Below are positions 35,002-44,473 of a DNA stretch of 64,000 nucleotides, one piece after another. The stretch covers positions 5,208,001 through 5,272,000 of the forward strand of contig NZ_OZ245846.1 in the NCBI RefSeq assembly GCF_965228935.1, written 5' to 3'. The notes under the pieces were generated by a model. It was not told the DNA's origin. It saw nothing but the letters and a program-made list of their open reading frames with translations, and did no database searches. How positions within the stretch are numbered: the first letter of the stretch is position 1; the number at the start of each line of letters is the position of its first letter. Both the position numbers and the translations under genes were made by a program. The stretch comes from Ulvibacterium sp965228935. Lineage in GTDB: Bacteria; Bacteroidota; Bacteroidia; Flavobacteriales; Flavobacteriaceae.

Positions 35002-35427
35002 ATGAAAATCCTTTATGTAACCCTCCTTCCATTCCTGACCTTATTAGCCGTTTCCAAGGTACCGATGGACAAAACAAATGATAAAGCGATCCAAACTGAA
35101 ATCACGATGAAGCAAGACAGTGTTTTACGCCATGTGGTACTTTTTAAGTTCAAGGCAGGAACAAGTCCGGAAAAAATCAATGAAATAGAAGCTGCTTTTG
35201 CGGCACTTCCCGCCAAAATTCCTGAAATCGCAAGTTATGAATGGGGTTTGAACAATAGTCCGGAAGGCTTGAACAAAGGGCTTACCCATGCTTTTTTGCT
35301 TACTTTTAAAAGTGAGGCGGACAGGGCCATTTATCTGCCCCATCCCGACCATAAAGCTTTCGGCGAATTGTTATCCCCGCATTTGGAAGATGTTACCGTA
35401 GTGGATTATTGGAGCAGGGACAAATAA
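35002..35427 (+). CDS. Dabb-family (stress-responsive alpha/beta barrel) protein
   Basis: A 141 aa protein. The Dabb dimeric ferredoxin-like barrel spans about 43-138 (LRHVVLFKFKAGTSPEKINEIE, then HAFLLTFKSEADRAIYLPHPDH, then VVDYWS). It has an N-terminal hydrophobic stretch (MKILYVTLLPFLTLLAVS) followed by a spacer, so it may be exported, unlike the cytosolic plant members. Function unknown in bacteria. Confidence 0.82.
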   Translation: MKILYVTLLPFLTLLAVSKVPMDKTNDKAIQTEITMKQDSVLRHVVLFKFKAGTSPEKINEIEAAFAALPAKIPEIASYEWGLNNSPEGLNKGLTHAFLLTFKSEADRAIYLPHPDHKAFGELLSPHLEDVTVVDYWSRDK

Positions 35428-35489
35428 TATAATTCTCCATGGTTTAGATTATCTAGCTATGTGACTTGCCCAATTAGAATCGAAATTTT

Positions 35490-36539
35490 CTAATCTCCCT
35501 TCTCGATGTCTTTTAGAATGGCCTGGTTGATTTGCCTTACCAATGAGGGTCCTTCATAGATGAATCCCGTATACAGTTGAATCAGATCAGCACCGGCATT
35601 CAATTTCTCCAGGGCGTCTTCAGGGGAATGTATGCCCCCTACCCCGATAATGGGAAATGCCTTGTTGCTTTTTTCGGCCAAGAATCGAATAACATGGGTG
35701 CTTTTCTCCCTCAAGGGTTTTCCACTCAATCCACCTTTCTCTTCGGTCTGGACCAAGTCGGACTTTAGATTTTTTCGTTCAATAGTGGTATTGGTCGCAA
35801 TTATTCCATCGATTTTCGTGGTTTCCACTATTTGAATAATATCCAACAATTGATTATCCGTCAAATCCGGGGCTATTTTTAAAAGAATAGGCTTTTCCTT
35901 ATCGCCCCTATACTTAGCGTATTTTCCATTTTCTCTCTTCAGTTCCCTCAACAAGGCCATAAGGGGCTTCTTTCCCTGTAGTTCCCGTAGTCCCGGGGTA
36001 TTCGGAGAACTTACGTTTACTGCAAAATAATCCACGTGGTCAAAAAGTGCGTCAAAGCAAATCAAATAGTCCTTAATGGCCTCGTCATTGGGGGTAACCT
36101 TATTTTTACCAATGTTACCGCCAATTAGAATTTGATGCTCTTTCTTAAGGCGTTCAACCGCATCAAAAACACCTTTGTTATTAAATCCCATACGATTAAT
36201 GATGGCCTCATCGGCTTTAAGGCGGAACAACCGTTTTTTAGGGTTGCCTTTTTGGGGTTTTGGTGTCAATGTACCTATTTCAACAAACCCAAAACCAAAG
36301 TTGGAAAACTGATTGTACAATACCGCATCCTTATCGAATCCGGCGGCAAGGCCAACCGGGTTTTTGAACTTTAGACCAAAAACCTCCCTTTCCAATCGCT
36401 TGTCTTCTAGGGTATACAAACTTTTAAAGACCTTGGAGAATCCAATTTGAGATAGGAATCGTACCAACGAAAATATGAGGAAATGTGCCCTTTCTGCATC
36501 AAGTAGGAAAAGGAAAGGGCGAACTAGAAATTTGTACAT
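35490..36539 (-). CDS. pyrD: Dihydroorotate dehydrogenase, quinone-dependent (class 2)
   Basis: Oxidises dihydroorotate to orotate in pyrimidine synthesis, passing electrons to the membrane quinone pool. The 349 aa protein has an N-terminal membrane-associating helix (MYKFLVRPFLFLLDAERAHF), FKNPVGLAAGFDKDA near 57-71, and the class 2 catalytic Ser in NVSSPNTPG near 174-182. GVGGIHSPEDA near 297-307 binds FMN phosphate. Length and motifs match. Confidence 0.96.
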   Translation of the reverse strand: MYKFLVRPFLFLLDAERAHFLIFSLVRFLSQIGFSKVFKSLYTLEDKRLEREVFGLKFKNPVGLAAGFDKDAVLYNQFSNFGFGFVEIGTLTPKPQKGNPKKRLFRLKADEAIINRMGFNNKGVFDAVERLKKEHQILIGGNIGKNKVTPNDEAIKDYLICFDALFDHVDYFAVNVSSPNTPGLRELQGKKPLMALLRELKRENGKYAKYRGDKEKPILLKIAPDLTDNQLLDIIQIVETTKIDGIIATNTTIERKNLKSDLVQTEEKGGLSGKPLREKSTHVIRFLAEKSNKAFPIIGVGGIHSPEDALEKLNAGADLIQLYTGFIYEGPSLVRQINQAILKDIEKGD

Positions 36540-36631
36540 GGGCTACAGTAAGATTTCGTCAAAAGTACAAACTTAACCCTAGTATTTCTCCTGTCTAAAT
36601 CAATTTTTTGATTATTTCGACGAAATGAAAA

Positions 36632-37078
36632 TCAATTGGATCTAACCGTATCCTTAACTGCTACCGGGACAATCCTGATCGGTTTCCGAAATGCCTCACG
36701 GCAAAGATCTAGGTATCGCCTATACTGTCTTTCATTAAATGTTGTCAGCAGTTTTTTATCACATTCCCGGGATGCATCCATTATTTTTTGTTCCAGTACC
36801 CGATATTTATCGGCTAAAACCTGCAGCTCCTCCGTACTACTTTGGGGATGGTCATCAAAAAGCTTTTGAATATCTTCCTTTAGACTTTTTATCTGGATTT
36901 CCAAGTCGGATTTTAGATTTTCCATGGTTTGTATTTGTTGATCGCTAAGCTGAAAGACCTCTACCATCATATCCGTATTATCCCCTCCAATATCCAACGT
37001 ACAATCCTGTGCCAGTAGCCCCGAAGAAAAGGTTATATAGCCTAAGAAAACAAAAAACGCCCTTGTGAATTTTATCAT
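36632..37078 (-). CDS. Small exported helical protein of unknown function
   Basis: A 148 aa protein from ATG 37078; a TTG two codons earlier is less likely. A signal peptide ends at LLAQ. The mature part starts with a Cys pair region (DCTLDIGG) and is a helical coiled-coil region with FQLSDQQIQTMENLKSDLE and a C-terminal EFNERQYRRYLDLCREA-like pattern, reminiscent of periplasmic LTxxQ/Spy-type metal or stress chaperones. The family is not certain. It is divergent from pepT. Confidence 0.65.
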   Translation of the reverse strand: MIKFTRAFFVFLGYITFSSGLLAQDCTLDIGGDNTDMMVEVFQLSDQQIQTMENLKSDLEIQIKSLKEDIQKLFDDHPQSSTEELQVLADKYRVLEQKIMDASRECDKKLLTTFNERQYRRYLDLCREAFRKPIRIVPVAVKDTVRSN

Positions 37079-37145
37079 CGTCAAAAAGAATATAACTGTG
37101 CGATTCCTGATGTATAAACAGTATTTTTATACAAAAATTATATCG

Positions 37146-38375
37146 ATGCGACAATTAGTAGACCGATTTATAAATTACGTGAAAATCGATACACAAAGCA
37201 ATCCCCGTTCCAAAACGACCCCTAGCACCGAAAAACAGTGGCATCTAGCCTTGGAGCTCGTAGAAGAGCTGAAACAGATAGGTTTGGAAGAGGTTACCAT
37301 TGATCATAATGCGTATATCATGGCCACATTGCCCAGCAATCTGGAAAAAGATGTGCCCACCATAGGGTTTATCTCCCATTTTGACACTACGCCCGATTTT
37401 ACCGCTGAAGATGTAAATCCCAAAGTCGTAAAAAACTATGATGGTGGGGATATTGTTTTGAACGAAACGGAAAATATTGTGTTGTCGCCACGTTATTTTG
37501 AGGATCTGCTTCTTTATAAGGGTCAGACCCTTATCACTACCGATGGTACCACGCTATTGGGGGCAGATGACAAGGCGGGAATTGCGGAAATCATTACCGC
37601 AATGGAGTATTTGATACAGAATCCAACTATAAAACATGGCAAAATACGAATAGGCTTTACCCCGGACGAAGAGATAGGCCGTGGAGCGCATAAATTTGAC
37701 GTGGAGCAATTTGGCGCGGACTGGGCCTATACCATGGATGGGAGCCAAATCGGCGAATTGGAATATGAAAATTTCAATGCGGCCGGAGCCAAAATCAGTA
37801 TTACCGGAAAAAGTGTCCATCCCGGGTACGCCAAAAACAAAATGGTCAATGCGATAAGCATTGCCAATGAATTTATCAGTATTCTCCCGCCGGAAGAAAC
37901 TCCCCAACACACTTCCGATAAAGAAGGTTTTTTCCATGTACATACGCTAAAAGGCGAAATTGAACATGCGGAATTCGAGTTGATTATTCGAGACCATGAT
38001 TTTGAAAAATTCGAAAAACGGAAGGAGTTTTTAAAGACCATTACCGCCAAACTCAATGAAATACATGGCAATTGTATTGAATTGGAGCTGAAAGACCAGT
38101 ATTTCAATATGCGTGAAAAAATAGAACCTGTGTTCCACATCGTAGAAATTGCCAAGGAAGCCATGCAAGCTGTGGGTGTTGAACCCATCATTAAACCTAT
38201 TCGCGGGGGCACGGATGGTTCCCAATTAAGCTATATGGGCCTGCCCTGTCCCAATATCTTCGCGGGAGGGCATAATTTCCATGGAAAATACGAGTATATA
38301 CCGATTCAAAGTATGCAAAAGGCGGTAGAGGTCATTGTAAAAATATGTGAATTGGTAGCAACCAAAAGTTATTGA
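37146..38375 (+). CDS. pepT: Peptidase T (tripeptide aminopeptidase)
   Basis: Zinc aminopeptidase that removes the N-terminal residue of tripeptides. From ATG 37146 it is 409 aa, the standard length; the frame extends 81 bp upstream, but the family starts at MRQLVDRFINYVKIDTQSN. Zinc ligands: ISHFDTTPDF (H and D) near 77-86, GADDKAGIAEI near 139-149, TPDEEIGRG near 171-179. An M20B fold with a dimerisation insert is expected. It is followed 15 bp later by the YdeI/DUF1801 gene. Confidence 0.95.
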   Translation: MRQLVDRFINYVKIDTQSNPRSKTTPSTEKQWHLALELVEELKQIGLEEVTIDHNAYIMATLPSNLEKDVPTIGFISHFDTTPDFTAEDVNPKVVKNYDGGDIVLNETENIVLSPRYFEDLLLYKGQTLITTDGTTLLGADDKAGIAEIITAMEYLIQNPTIKHGKIRIGFTPDEEIGRGAHKFDVEQFGADWAYTMDGSQIGELEYENFNAAGAKISITGKSVHPGYAKNKMVNAISIANEFISILPPEETPQHTSDKEGFFHVHTLKGEIEHAEFELIIRDHDFEKFEKRKEFLKTITAKLNEIHGNCIELELKDQYFNMREKIEPVFHIVEIAKEAMQAVGVEPIIKPIRGGTDGSQLSYMGLPCPNIFAGGHNFHGKYEYIPIQSMQKAVEVIVKICELVATKSY

Positions 38376-38414
38376 AAAATACATAACTTCGTGTGGAACA
38401 CCTCTATCATTACC

Positions 38415-39011
38415 ATGGATACTTCAGATAAAGTCGAAACATACTTCAAGGAGGAACACCTATTTAAGAAGGAGATCGCTATTTTAAGAAATTTGGCCCA
38501 TAAGACGGAAGCCGTGGAAACTTTTAAATGGCATGCCCCGGTATATACCATTAATAACAAGAATGTATTTTGGATAGCACGATTTAAGCATCATTTTGGA
38601 TTGGGGTTTTTTAATGGGATGCTCCTTAAGGATTCAAAAAAGGTCTTGGAAAATGCACAGGAGGGTAAGACCCAGGCCATGCGCCATTGGAAATTTACGA
38701 CAATTGATGAAATTGATCAAGAGGGCGTACTCAGTTATATGATAGAGGCCTTGGAAAACCAAAAAAAAGGTACTGAAACAAAACCTTTAAAAAAGAAAAA
38801 AGCAAAAGCCCCAATACCCCACATGCTTAAGGAGGCATTGAATGATGACGAAGAGCTAGAAAAGAGGTTTAAAGCGTTGTCTCCCTACAAGCAAAACGAA
38901 TATACATCCTATATAGCGGATGCCAAGCAAGAAAAGACCAAACTTTCCCGATTGCAAAAAATAATTCCTTTGTTAAGGGAAGGAAAAGGTCTTAATGATA
39001 GTTACAGGTAG
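38415..39011 (+). CDS. DUF1801/YdeI-OmpD-associated-like protein
   Basis: A 198 aa basic protein starting at ATG 38415 (a GTG at 38391 would add 8 residues that do not fit). Residues 5-115 form a DUF1801 (YdhG/CyaY-like) domain with FKWHAPVYTINNKNVFWIARF. The C-terminal part (ALNDDEELEKRFKALSPY, then KQNEYTSYIADAKQEKTKLSR) is the YdeI/OmpD-associated helix domain. Function unknown. Separated from the convergent oxidoreductase by an inverted repeat. Confidence 0.82.
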   Translation: MDTSDKVETYFKEEHLFKKEIAILRNLAHKTEAVETFKWHAPVYTINNKNVFWIARFKHHFGLGFFNGMLLKDSKKVLENAQEGKTQAMRHWKFTTIDEIDQEGVLSYMIEALENQKKGTETKPLKKKKAKAPIPHMLKEALNDDEELEKRFKALSPYKQNEYTSYIADAKQEKTKLSRLQKIIPLLREGKGLNDSYR

Positions 39012-39017
39012 TACCAT

Positions 39018-39070
39018 AATTCCAAATCCCAACCTTAAAGACCGACATCTATTAGGAGGGATTTGGAATT
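39018..39070. terminator. 13-bp inverted repeat between convergent genes (long loop)
   Basis: Arms AATTCCAAATCCC (39018-39030) and GGGATTTGGAATT (39058-39070) are perfectly complementary with a 27-nt loop. A T-rich run follows on the plus strand. It separates convergent genes, so it is probably a bidirectional terminator; the loop is longer than usual. Confidence 0.55.
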
Positions 39071-39077
39071 TGACTTT

Positions 39078-40427
39078 TTAGATTATGGGCAGTTTCCAGC
39101 CATTTTGATAGTTTGCCTTCATGTACTGGTTGGCTTCTTCTTCCTTAAACTTTCCATTGACCGTATCCCAATAAATCCTGTTGCCCGTTTTAAAGGCAAC
39201 ATTGCCCATATGGGACACCAATGCGGCATCATAGCCTACTTGTATCGGTGCTGTAAGTTTGGAGGCATCCCTACTTTTCACAGCTTCAATAAAATTAACG
39301 GTATGGAGATCAAGGCCACTAACCCCATCTTTATCCTTTAGAATAGCTTCCATTTTGGGAGTCCTTTCCTTGCCCCATCCATTGAAGCTCTTTTCTGGGA
39401 TTACTTCCCATCCATTCCTGTCCAACACCAAGGTTCCGTTGTTTCCGATAAAGGAAATACCATGATTACGGCCATAGTTCCCCCCATCTATTCCTGTGGC
39501 ATGCTCCCAGAGAATGGAGAACCCATCGTATTCAAAAACGGTCTGTAAGGTATCCGGGGTTTCCGAGGCATCATTGGGATACGCAAATTTTCCACCAAGG
39601 GCCATTACCGATTTTGGTCTACCGGCCTTCATTCCGTAAAGGGCATAATCTATCAAATGAACGCCCCAATCCGTCATTAATCCCCCGGCATAATCCCAAA
39701 ACCATCTAAAGTTAAAGTGGAACCGATTTGTGTTAAACGCACGCTGTGGGGCGGGACCCAACCACATGTTGTAATCTACGCCATTGGGAACGGCTTCATC
39801 CGGAACTACGGGAACGGGTTTCATCCACCCTTGATAGGCCCATGCCTTGGCCAAACGTATCTCTCCCAATTTACCCGAATGCACAAAATTAATGGCATCC
39901 ACAAAATGGGGTTGACTGCGCTGCCACTGACCGATCTGAACCATTCGATCACTGGAATTCACGTAATCCAACATAATATTGGCCTCCTCTATCGAATTTG
40001 CAATGGGCTTTTCACAATACACGTCCTTACCCGCCTGCAGGGAATCGGTCAATTGAAGGCAATGCCAATGATCCGGAGTACCAATGATTACCACATCCAC
40101 ATCCTTGTTTTCCAATAGCTGCCTGTAGTCCTTGTACCATTTTGGCTTTTTGATACCAGCCTTTTTTAAATCCGCGGTACGGGATTCAAGTACATTTTCG
40201 TCGACATCACATAAGGCAATCACATTGGTCTCACTTATTTTTAGCATAGAGCTTAGATCACTAAAGCCCATCCCTTTACAGCCAATGACCCCAACATTGA
40301 TACGATCATTGGGCCCTACTCTTTTTCTCATGGTGGCCAACAGCTCCATAGGGAATGCGAATGCTGCTCCTGTTCCAGCAAGTGCCAAGGAGCTTTTTTT
40401 GATAAAGTTTCGTCGATTTTGGTACAT
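39078..40427 (-). CDS. Gfo/Idh/MocA oxidoreductase, Tat-exported
   Basis: NAD(P)-dependent oxidoreductase, 449 aa. A twin-arginine signal RRNFIKKSS is at 5-13, followed by the hydrophobic LALAGTGAAFAFP. A Rossmann fold follows with VGVIGCKGMG near 46-55, GTPDHWH near 115-121, and the lysine in DVYCEKPIA near 134-142, then a C-terminal substrate domain. Exported members of this family act on sugars or sugar-like compounds; the substrate is unknown here. Not obviously in an operon. Confidence 0.9.
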   Translation of the reverse strand: MYQNRRNFIKKSSLALAGTGAAFAFPMELLATMRKRVGPNDRINVGVIGCKGMGFSDLSSMLKISETNVIALCDVDENVLESRTADLKKAGIKKPKWYKDYRQLLENKDVDVVIIGTPDHWHCLQLTDSLQAGKDVYCEKPIANSIEEANIMLDYVNSSDRMVQIGQWQRSQPHFVDAINFVHSGKLGEIRLAKAWAYQGWMKPVPVVPDEAVPNGVDYNMWLGPAPQRAFNTNRFHFNFRWFWDYAGGLMTDWGVHLIDYALYGMKAGRPKSVMALGGKFAYPNDASETPDTLQTVFEYDGFSILWEHATGIDGGNYGRNHGISFIGNNGTLVLDRNGWEVIPEKSFNGWGKERTPKMEAILKDKDGVSGLDLHTVNFIEAVKSRDASKLTAPIQVGYDAALVSHMGNVAFKTGNRIYWDTVNGKFKEEEANQYMKANYQNGWKLPII

Positions 40428-40640
40428 GATTCTAGAATTTTGTTTTGCCTTTCAAGATAGTGATTTTCAATGAAAATTGCTCTATATTTTAAGTGTGGAA
40501 ACACCTCCAATACCCACAAATGGAACGATACCCATTTCGAAGGTCACTCAATTGATTTAGGCTCCAATACTCAAGAGGGCCTACCTCCTATTTGGGTTGA
40601 TTTAGAGCTATGAAAGGGCTTAAGGTTTTATGCAAAAAAA

Positions 40641-40662
40641 ACGCCGATTTTAAAATCGGCGT
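40641..40662 (-). terminator. Terminator of the nusB-DUF1573-yajC operon
   Basis: 11-bp palindromic stem (ACGCCGATTTT/AAAATCGGCGT) with A7 upstream, which is a T-run on the minus strand. It lies about 25 bp after the yajC stop. Confidence 0.88.
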
Positions 40663-40686
40663 CCCTGATATGTTATGCAAACAAGT

Positions 40687-40974
40687 CTACTTCTTGGCGG
40701 GTGTACTCAATTTTTTGCTCATTTCCAAGGATATGGCGGACCGATCAAATTTGATTTTTCCCGCCATGGTCTCCAAAACACAGGAGTAGTCCTTGTCATT
40801 AAGATCCACAACCTTGCCGTACATTCCGCTTTTAGTAATTACCCGATCTCCCTTTTTGAGTTCCGCGGCAAAACGTTTTTCATCTTTTTGCCTTTTCATT
40901 TGTGGACGGATCATAAAAAAATAAGCCACCACAAAAATTAGGATCATGGGTAAAAACTGTCCTATATCTCCCAT
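40687..40974 (-). CDS. yajC: Preprotein translocase subunit YajC
   Basis: Accessory subunit of the SecDF-YajC complex at the inner membrane. The 95 aa protein has one N-terminal membrane span (ILIFVVAYFFMIRP) followed by a cytosolic basic segment RPQMKRQKDEKRF and a soluble tail (GDRVITKSGMYGKVVDLND). Length is standard. It starts 25 bp after the DUF1573 gene and is the last gene of the nusB operon. Confidence 0.95.
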   Translation of the reverse strand: MGDIGQFLPMILIFVVAYFFMIRPQMKRQKDEKRFAAELKKGDRVITKSGMYGKVVDLNDKDYSCVLETMAGKIKFDRSAISLEMSKKLSTPAKK

Positions 40975-40999
40975 TTTTTACAAATCTAAAGTTTGCTAT

Positions 41000-41470
41000 C
41001 TAGTTTACCGTTGGGCCTACCGGAGCAGCTCCTTTGGGGTTTACAAAAGCCTTTATGCGCAAGAGCTCGGAACCTTTTTCCGTATTAGCGGTAACCGTAA
41101 TGGTCTTGGTCACCTGGTTTTGGCCAGATCCATTGAACTTCACCAACAACTCTCCAGTCTCACCCGGGGCTATGGGATCCTTGGGTGGGTTGGGTACCGT
41201 ACAGCCACAGCTACTTTTGGCATCCGTTATAATCAACGGGGCTTCACCGGTATTGGTGAACTTGAATACAGTCTCTTGAGGGGTTCCTTGTTCAATGGTT
41301 CCAAAATCGTGTTCGGCCTTTTCAAAGGACATCACCGGAAGCTTTTTGGCGGCTTCGTCCCTTTCGGCGGCCTGTGCCACCTTATCGGTATTTATTTTAC
41401 TGGATGCATTTTCCTTACAGGAAACTGCCAATAGTGCCATTAAACCCAGGCTTAAAACTATTCTTTTCAT
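41000..41470 (-). CDS. DUF1573-family lipoprotein
   Basis: A 156 aa lipoprotein with lipobox LAVSC (C18). The DUF1573 domain, an Ig-like beta-sandwich, is at about 45-145: FEKAEHDFGTIEQGTPQETV, then FTNTGEAPLIITDAKSSCGC and PPGETG. The CGC pair is conserved. Function unknown; in Bacteroidota it is typically between nusB and yajC, as here, and may be a cell-envelope component. Confidence 0.9.
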   Translation of the reverse strand: MKRIVLSLGLMALLAVSCKENASSKINTDKVAQAAERDEAAKKLPVMSFEKAEHDFGTIEQGTPQETVFKFTNTGEAPLIITDAKSSCGCTVPNPPKDPIAPGETGELLVKFNGSGQNQVTKTITVTANTEKGSELLRIKAFVNPKGAAPVGPTVN

Positions 41471-41513
41471 TATGTACTATTTTTTATATTCCGTAAAATT
41501 ACAGAAATATTGT

Positions 41514-42461
41514 TTATAACAAGCCCCTACCTGTTTTTTTAAGTTTTCCCTCTGCCCTGTACTCCTTTACCAGTTTGTCCAAAATACCATTGATGAATAT
41601 GCTACTTTTTGGGGTAGAATACTCCTTGGCAATTTCCAAAAATTCATTTATAGTCACTTTTTCCGGAATGGAGGGGAAGTTCAAAAGCTCGCAAATAGCC
41701 ATTTTGAGCAAAATGGCATCAACATCCGCAATGCGGTCCTTATCCCAATTTGGGGTCTTGCCCTCAATCTCCTTTTCCCAACGCGAATTGTTTAACAATG
41801 TTTTTGTCAAGAGTTTTTGGGCAAAATCCATATCGGCCTGATCCTTCAGCAATTTGGGCAAAAAGAAAGATTCATTATGGCTTTGCTTGGATTTCTTCAA
41901 CAACTTTAAAACGAAGGTATTCACAATGGGAATATCATCGACCCAGGTTAACTTGTCATCTTCAAAATACTCGTAAATTTTTTCATTAGGGGCAATAACT
42001 TCACGGAACACATCGAGAACAAATTGCCTGTCCTCTTCATAATCGTCCTTGGTGGAGGACATATACCGGTCATAGAGTGCACTTCCCAAAATTTCTTTGT
42101 AAATCAATTTTACGTACTCTTCGTTCAGGTACCAATTCTGAAGTTTTCTTTTTTTCAGTTCACTTTCCAATAAATGATTATTGGAAATCTGACGCAACAA
42201 TCTATTGTTTATAAATTTTTCCCTATTGGGATAACTGTCGGAAGTACCTGTCAGGTACTTTTTGGAGGTAATTTTCAGATGACCGTTGGCCTTATGTCGT
42301 ATTTCGGATAACAGACTCAGGACCAATAAATAGAGAATGTACATCCCTTCGATGCTGGTCCTTAGAAATTTTTGCTGCTTTTCCAAGGAATCGTCCCGGG
42401 ATTGGGTCAAAGCGTAGATGCATTGCATCACCTTTACCCTAATATGCCTTCTCGTCAACAT
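41514..42461 (-). CDS. nusB: Transcription antitermination factor NusB (long Bacteroidota form)
   Basis: RNA-binding component of the rrn antitermination complex. The 315 aa form is about twice the length of E. coli NusB, as usual for Bacteroidota: the N-terminal part starts MLTRRHIRVKVMQCIYALTQ, the extra middle region is helical, and the C-terminal part contains ILLKMAICELLNFPSIPEKVTINEFLEIAKEYS, the typical NusB helix set. It is the first gene of nusB-DUF1573-yajC. Confidence 0.93.
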   Translation of the reverse strand: MLTRRHIRVKVMQCIYALTQSRDDSLEKQQKFLRTSIEGMYILYLLVLSLLSEIRHKANGHLKITSKKYLTGTSDSYPNREKFINNRLLRQISNNHLLESELKKRKLQNWYLNEEYVKLIYKEILGSALYDRYMSSTKDDYEEDRQFVLDVFREVIAPNEKIYEYFEDDKLTWVDDIPIVNTFVLKLLKKSKQSHNESFFLPKLLKDQADMDFAQKLLTKTLLNNSRWEKEIEGKTPNWDKDRIADVDAILLKMAICELLNFPSIPEKVTINEFLEIAKEYSTPKSSIFINGILDKLVKEYRAEGKLKKTGRGLL

Positions 42462-42570
42462 TTGCGGAGAACTTTTGAAAGAATTGGGTTAATCATCGCC
42501 CCGCAAAAATAGCAATCTATTTTAATTTTGTACCAAGGTCCCGGGCTTTATCTTAGGTATTTTATAACAC

Positions 42571-42598
42571 TTGTATATCTTCCAAAAACCTATCTTTG
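42571..42598 (+). promoter_or_regulatory. Promoter of the ABC transporter gene (TTG-N17-TATCTTTG)
   Basis: -33 TTG at 42571-42573 and a perfect -7 box TATCTTTG at 42591-42598 with 17 nt between. The ATG follows 41 bp later. Confidence 0.65.
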
Positions 42599-42639
42599 GC
42601 AAAATCAAGAATACGCAATACGCCTAGCCTGACCACTGC

Positions 42640-44388
42640 ATGAAGGAACTTAAGCACCTTAACAAATACTTCAAGAAATATTGGTTTAAACTGTTAGTGG
42701 GTATTTTAATTACCATCATTGCCCGGATATTCCAGTTGGTAATGCCTTCTTACGTAAACAGTTCCATACAGGTCGTAGAAGACTTTATGGCCCAAAGGAT
42801 AACCGAACCCGTAGCCAAGGAAATGCTCTTGGAGTTTATATTGATCATTGTCGGCGCGGCCTTACTCTCGGGATTCTTCACTTTTTTAATGCGCCAAACG
42901 ATCATAAACGTTTCGCGATATATCGAATATGACCTAAAGAACGAAGTCTTTGACCATTATCAACTGCTAAGCCTTAATTTTTATAAAAAAAATAGGACGG
43001 GGGATTTAATGAACCGTATTAGCGAAGATGTTAGTCAAGTACGAATGTATGCCGGGCCGGCATTGATGTACGGTATAAATACGGTTACCCTTTTCGCCTG
43101 TATTATTCCCATAATGTTCATTAAGGCCCCAACCTTGGCGGCATATACCCTGATACCGCTTCCTATTTTATCCGTTCTTATTTATCAGATCAGCAAAGTG
43201 ATCCATAATCGAAGTACGGTCGTTCAAGAATACCTTTCTTCCTTATCTACCTTTACACAAGAAGTATTCTCCGGAGTATCGGTAATAAAGGCTTATGCGC
43301 TGGAACCTCAGGTGAATGCCGACCTTGGGGTCCTGGCCATGGAAGGAAAGAACAAAAGTATGGATCTGGCCAAGGTAAACGCATGGTTCTTTCCCTTAAT
43401 GATATTGCTTATAGGAATAAGCAATCTTTTTGTTATTTACATTGGAGGAAAACAATATATAGATGGGGAGATAAACTCCATTGGTTTAATCGCGGAATTT
43501 ATTTTATATGTAAATATGCTCACCTGGCCCGTGGCCATTGTCGGATGGCTGACCTCCATCGTGCAGCGCGCGGAGGCCTCACAGAAGAGAATAAATGAAT
43601 TTTTAAGGGAACGTCCCGAAATACGCAATCAGACATCGGAATTGATGTCCATTAAGGGAAAAATAGAGTTCAAAAATGTATCCTTTACCTACGAGGATAC
43701 CAATATCACCGCATTAAAGGACATTTCGTTTTGCGTAAATCCGGGAGAGACGGTCGCCATCCTAGGAAAAACAGGAGCCGGTAAATCTACCATTCTTGAT
43801 TTAATTACCCGTCTTTACGATGTGTCTTCCGGTGAAATATTGATAGATGATGTTCCCATCAAAAGCGTAAACCTAAAAACCCTTCGGGAATCCATTGGAG
43901 CGGTCCCCCAGGATGCCTTGCTATTTTCCGATTCCATTGAAAGCAACATAAAATTTGGCAAATACGATGCCACACAGGAAGAGGTAGTTGCCGTAGCAAA
44001 AAATGCTGTCGTACATGAGAACATTATGGGCTTTTCCAAGACTTATGACACCGTACTCGGCGAAAGGGGGATTACCCTAAGTGGCGGCCAAAAACAAAGG
44101 GTCTCCATAGCTAGGGCCCTATTAAAGGATCCCAAAATCTATTTATTCGATGATTGCCTTTCGGCCGTTGATACAGAGACTGAAGAGGAAATTTTAACAA
44201 ATCTAAAGAAAGTTTCCAATGATAAAACGACCATTATCGTCAGTCATAGGGTTTCCTCGGCCAAGAATGCGGACAAAGTTTTTGTTCTGGAGAATGGCCA
44301 GCTTTTACAGGAGGGCACCCACGAGGAATTGAACAATGTAGAGGGGTATTACAGAGAGCTTTATATAAACCAACTCTCTGAGAAATAA
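42640..44388 (+). CDS. ABC transporter, fused permease and ATP-binding domains
   Basis: A 582 aa exporter half-transporter, likely a homodimer. Six membrane spans occupy about 15-310, followed by the nucleotide-binding domain: Walker A GKTGAGKST near 378-386, signature LSGGQKQR near 479-486, Walker B IYLFDDCLSAVD near 500-511, and the switch His in SHRVSSA near 534-540. It resembles MsbA/LmrA-type lipid or drug exporters; substrate unknown. It has its own promoter and is followed by the PUR-family gene 86 bp later. Confidence 0.95.
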   Translation: MKELKHLNKYFKKYWFKLLVGILITIIARIFQLVMPSYVNSSIQVVEDFMAQRITEPVAKEMLLEFILIIVGAALLSGFFTFLMRQTIINVSRYIEYDLKNEVFDHYQLLSLNFYKKNRTGDLMNRISEDVSQVRMYAGPALMYGINTVTLFACIIPIMFIKAPTLAAYTLIPLPILSVLIYQISKVIHNRSTVVQEYLSSLSTFTQEVFSGVSVIKAYALEPQVNADLGVLAMEGKNKSMDLAKVNAWFFPLMILLIGISNLFVIYIGGKQYIDGEINSIGLIAEFILYVNMLTWPVAIVGWLTSIVQRAEASQKRINEFLRERPEIRNQTSELMSIKGKIEFKNVSFTYEDTNITALKDISFCVNPGETVAILGKTGAGKSTILDLITRLYDVSSGEILIDDVPIKSVNLKTLRESIGAVPQDALLFSDSIESNIKFGKYDATQEEVVAVAKNAVVHENIMGFSKTYDTVLGERGITLSGGQKQRVSIARALLKDPKIYLFDDCLSAVDTETEEEILTNLKKVSNDKTTIIVSHRVSSAKNADKVFVLENGQLLQEGTHEELNNVEGYYRELYINQLSEK

Positions 44389-44473
44389 ACAACCAAATTG
44401 TTGTCTGGTTCCCTTTTTTTTCACATTTTTGAAGGATTAATACCATTTATTTAACAACTATAAACTACACAAA

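Noticed and set aside
44391..44420. AACCA/TGGTT hairpin with a T-run after the ABC transporter as a terminator
   Set aside because: The stem is only 5 bp with a 10-nt loop, too weak to list.
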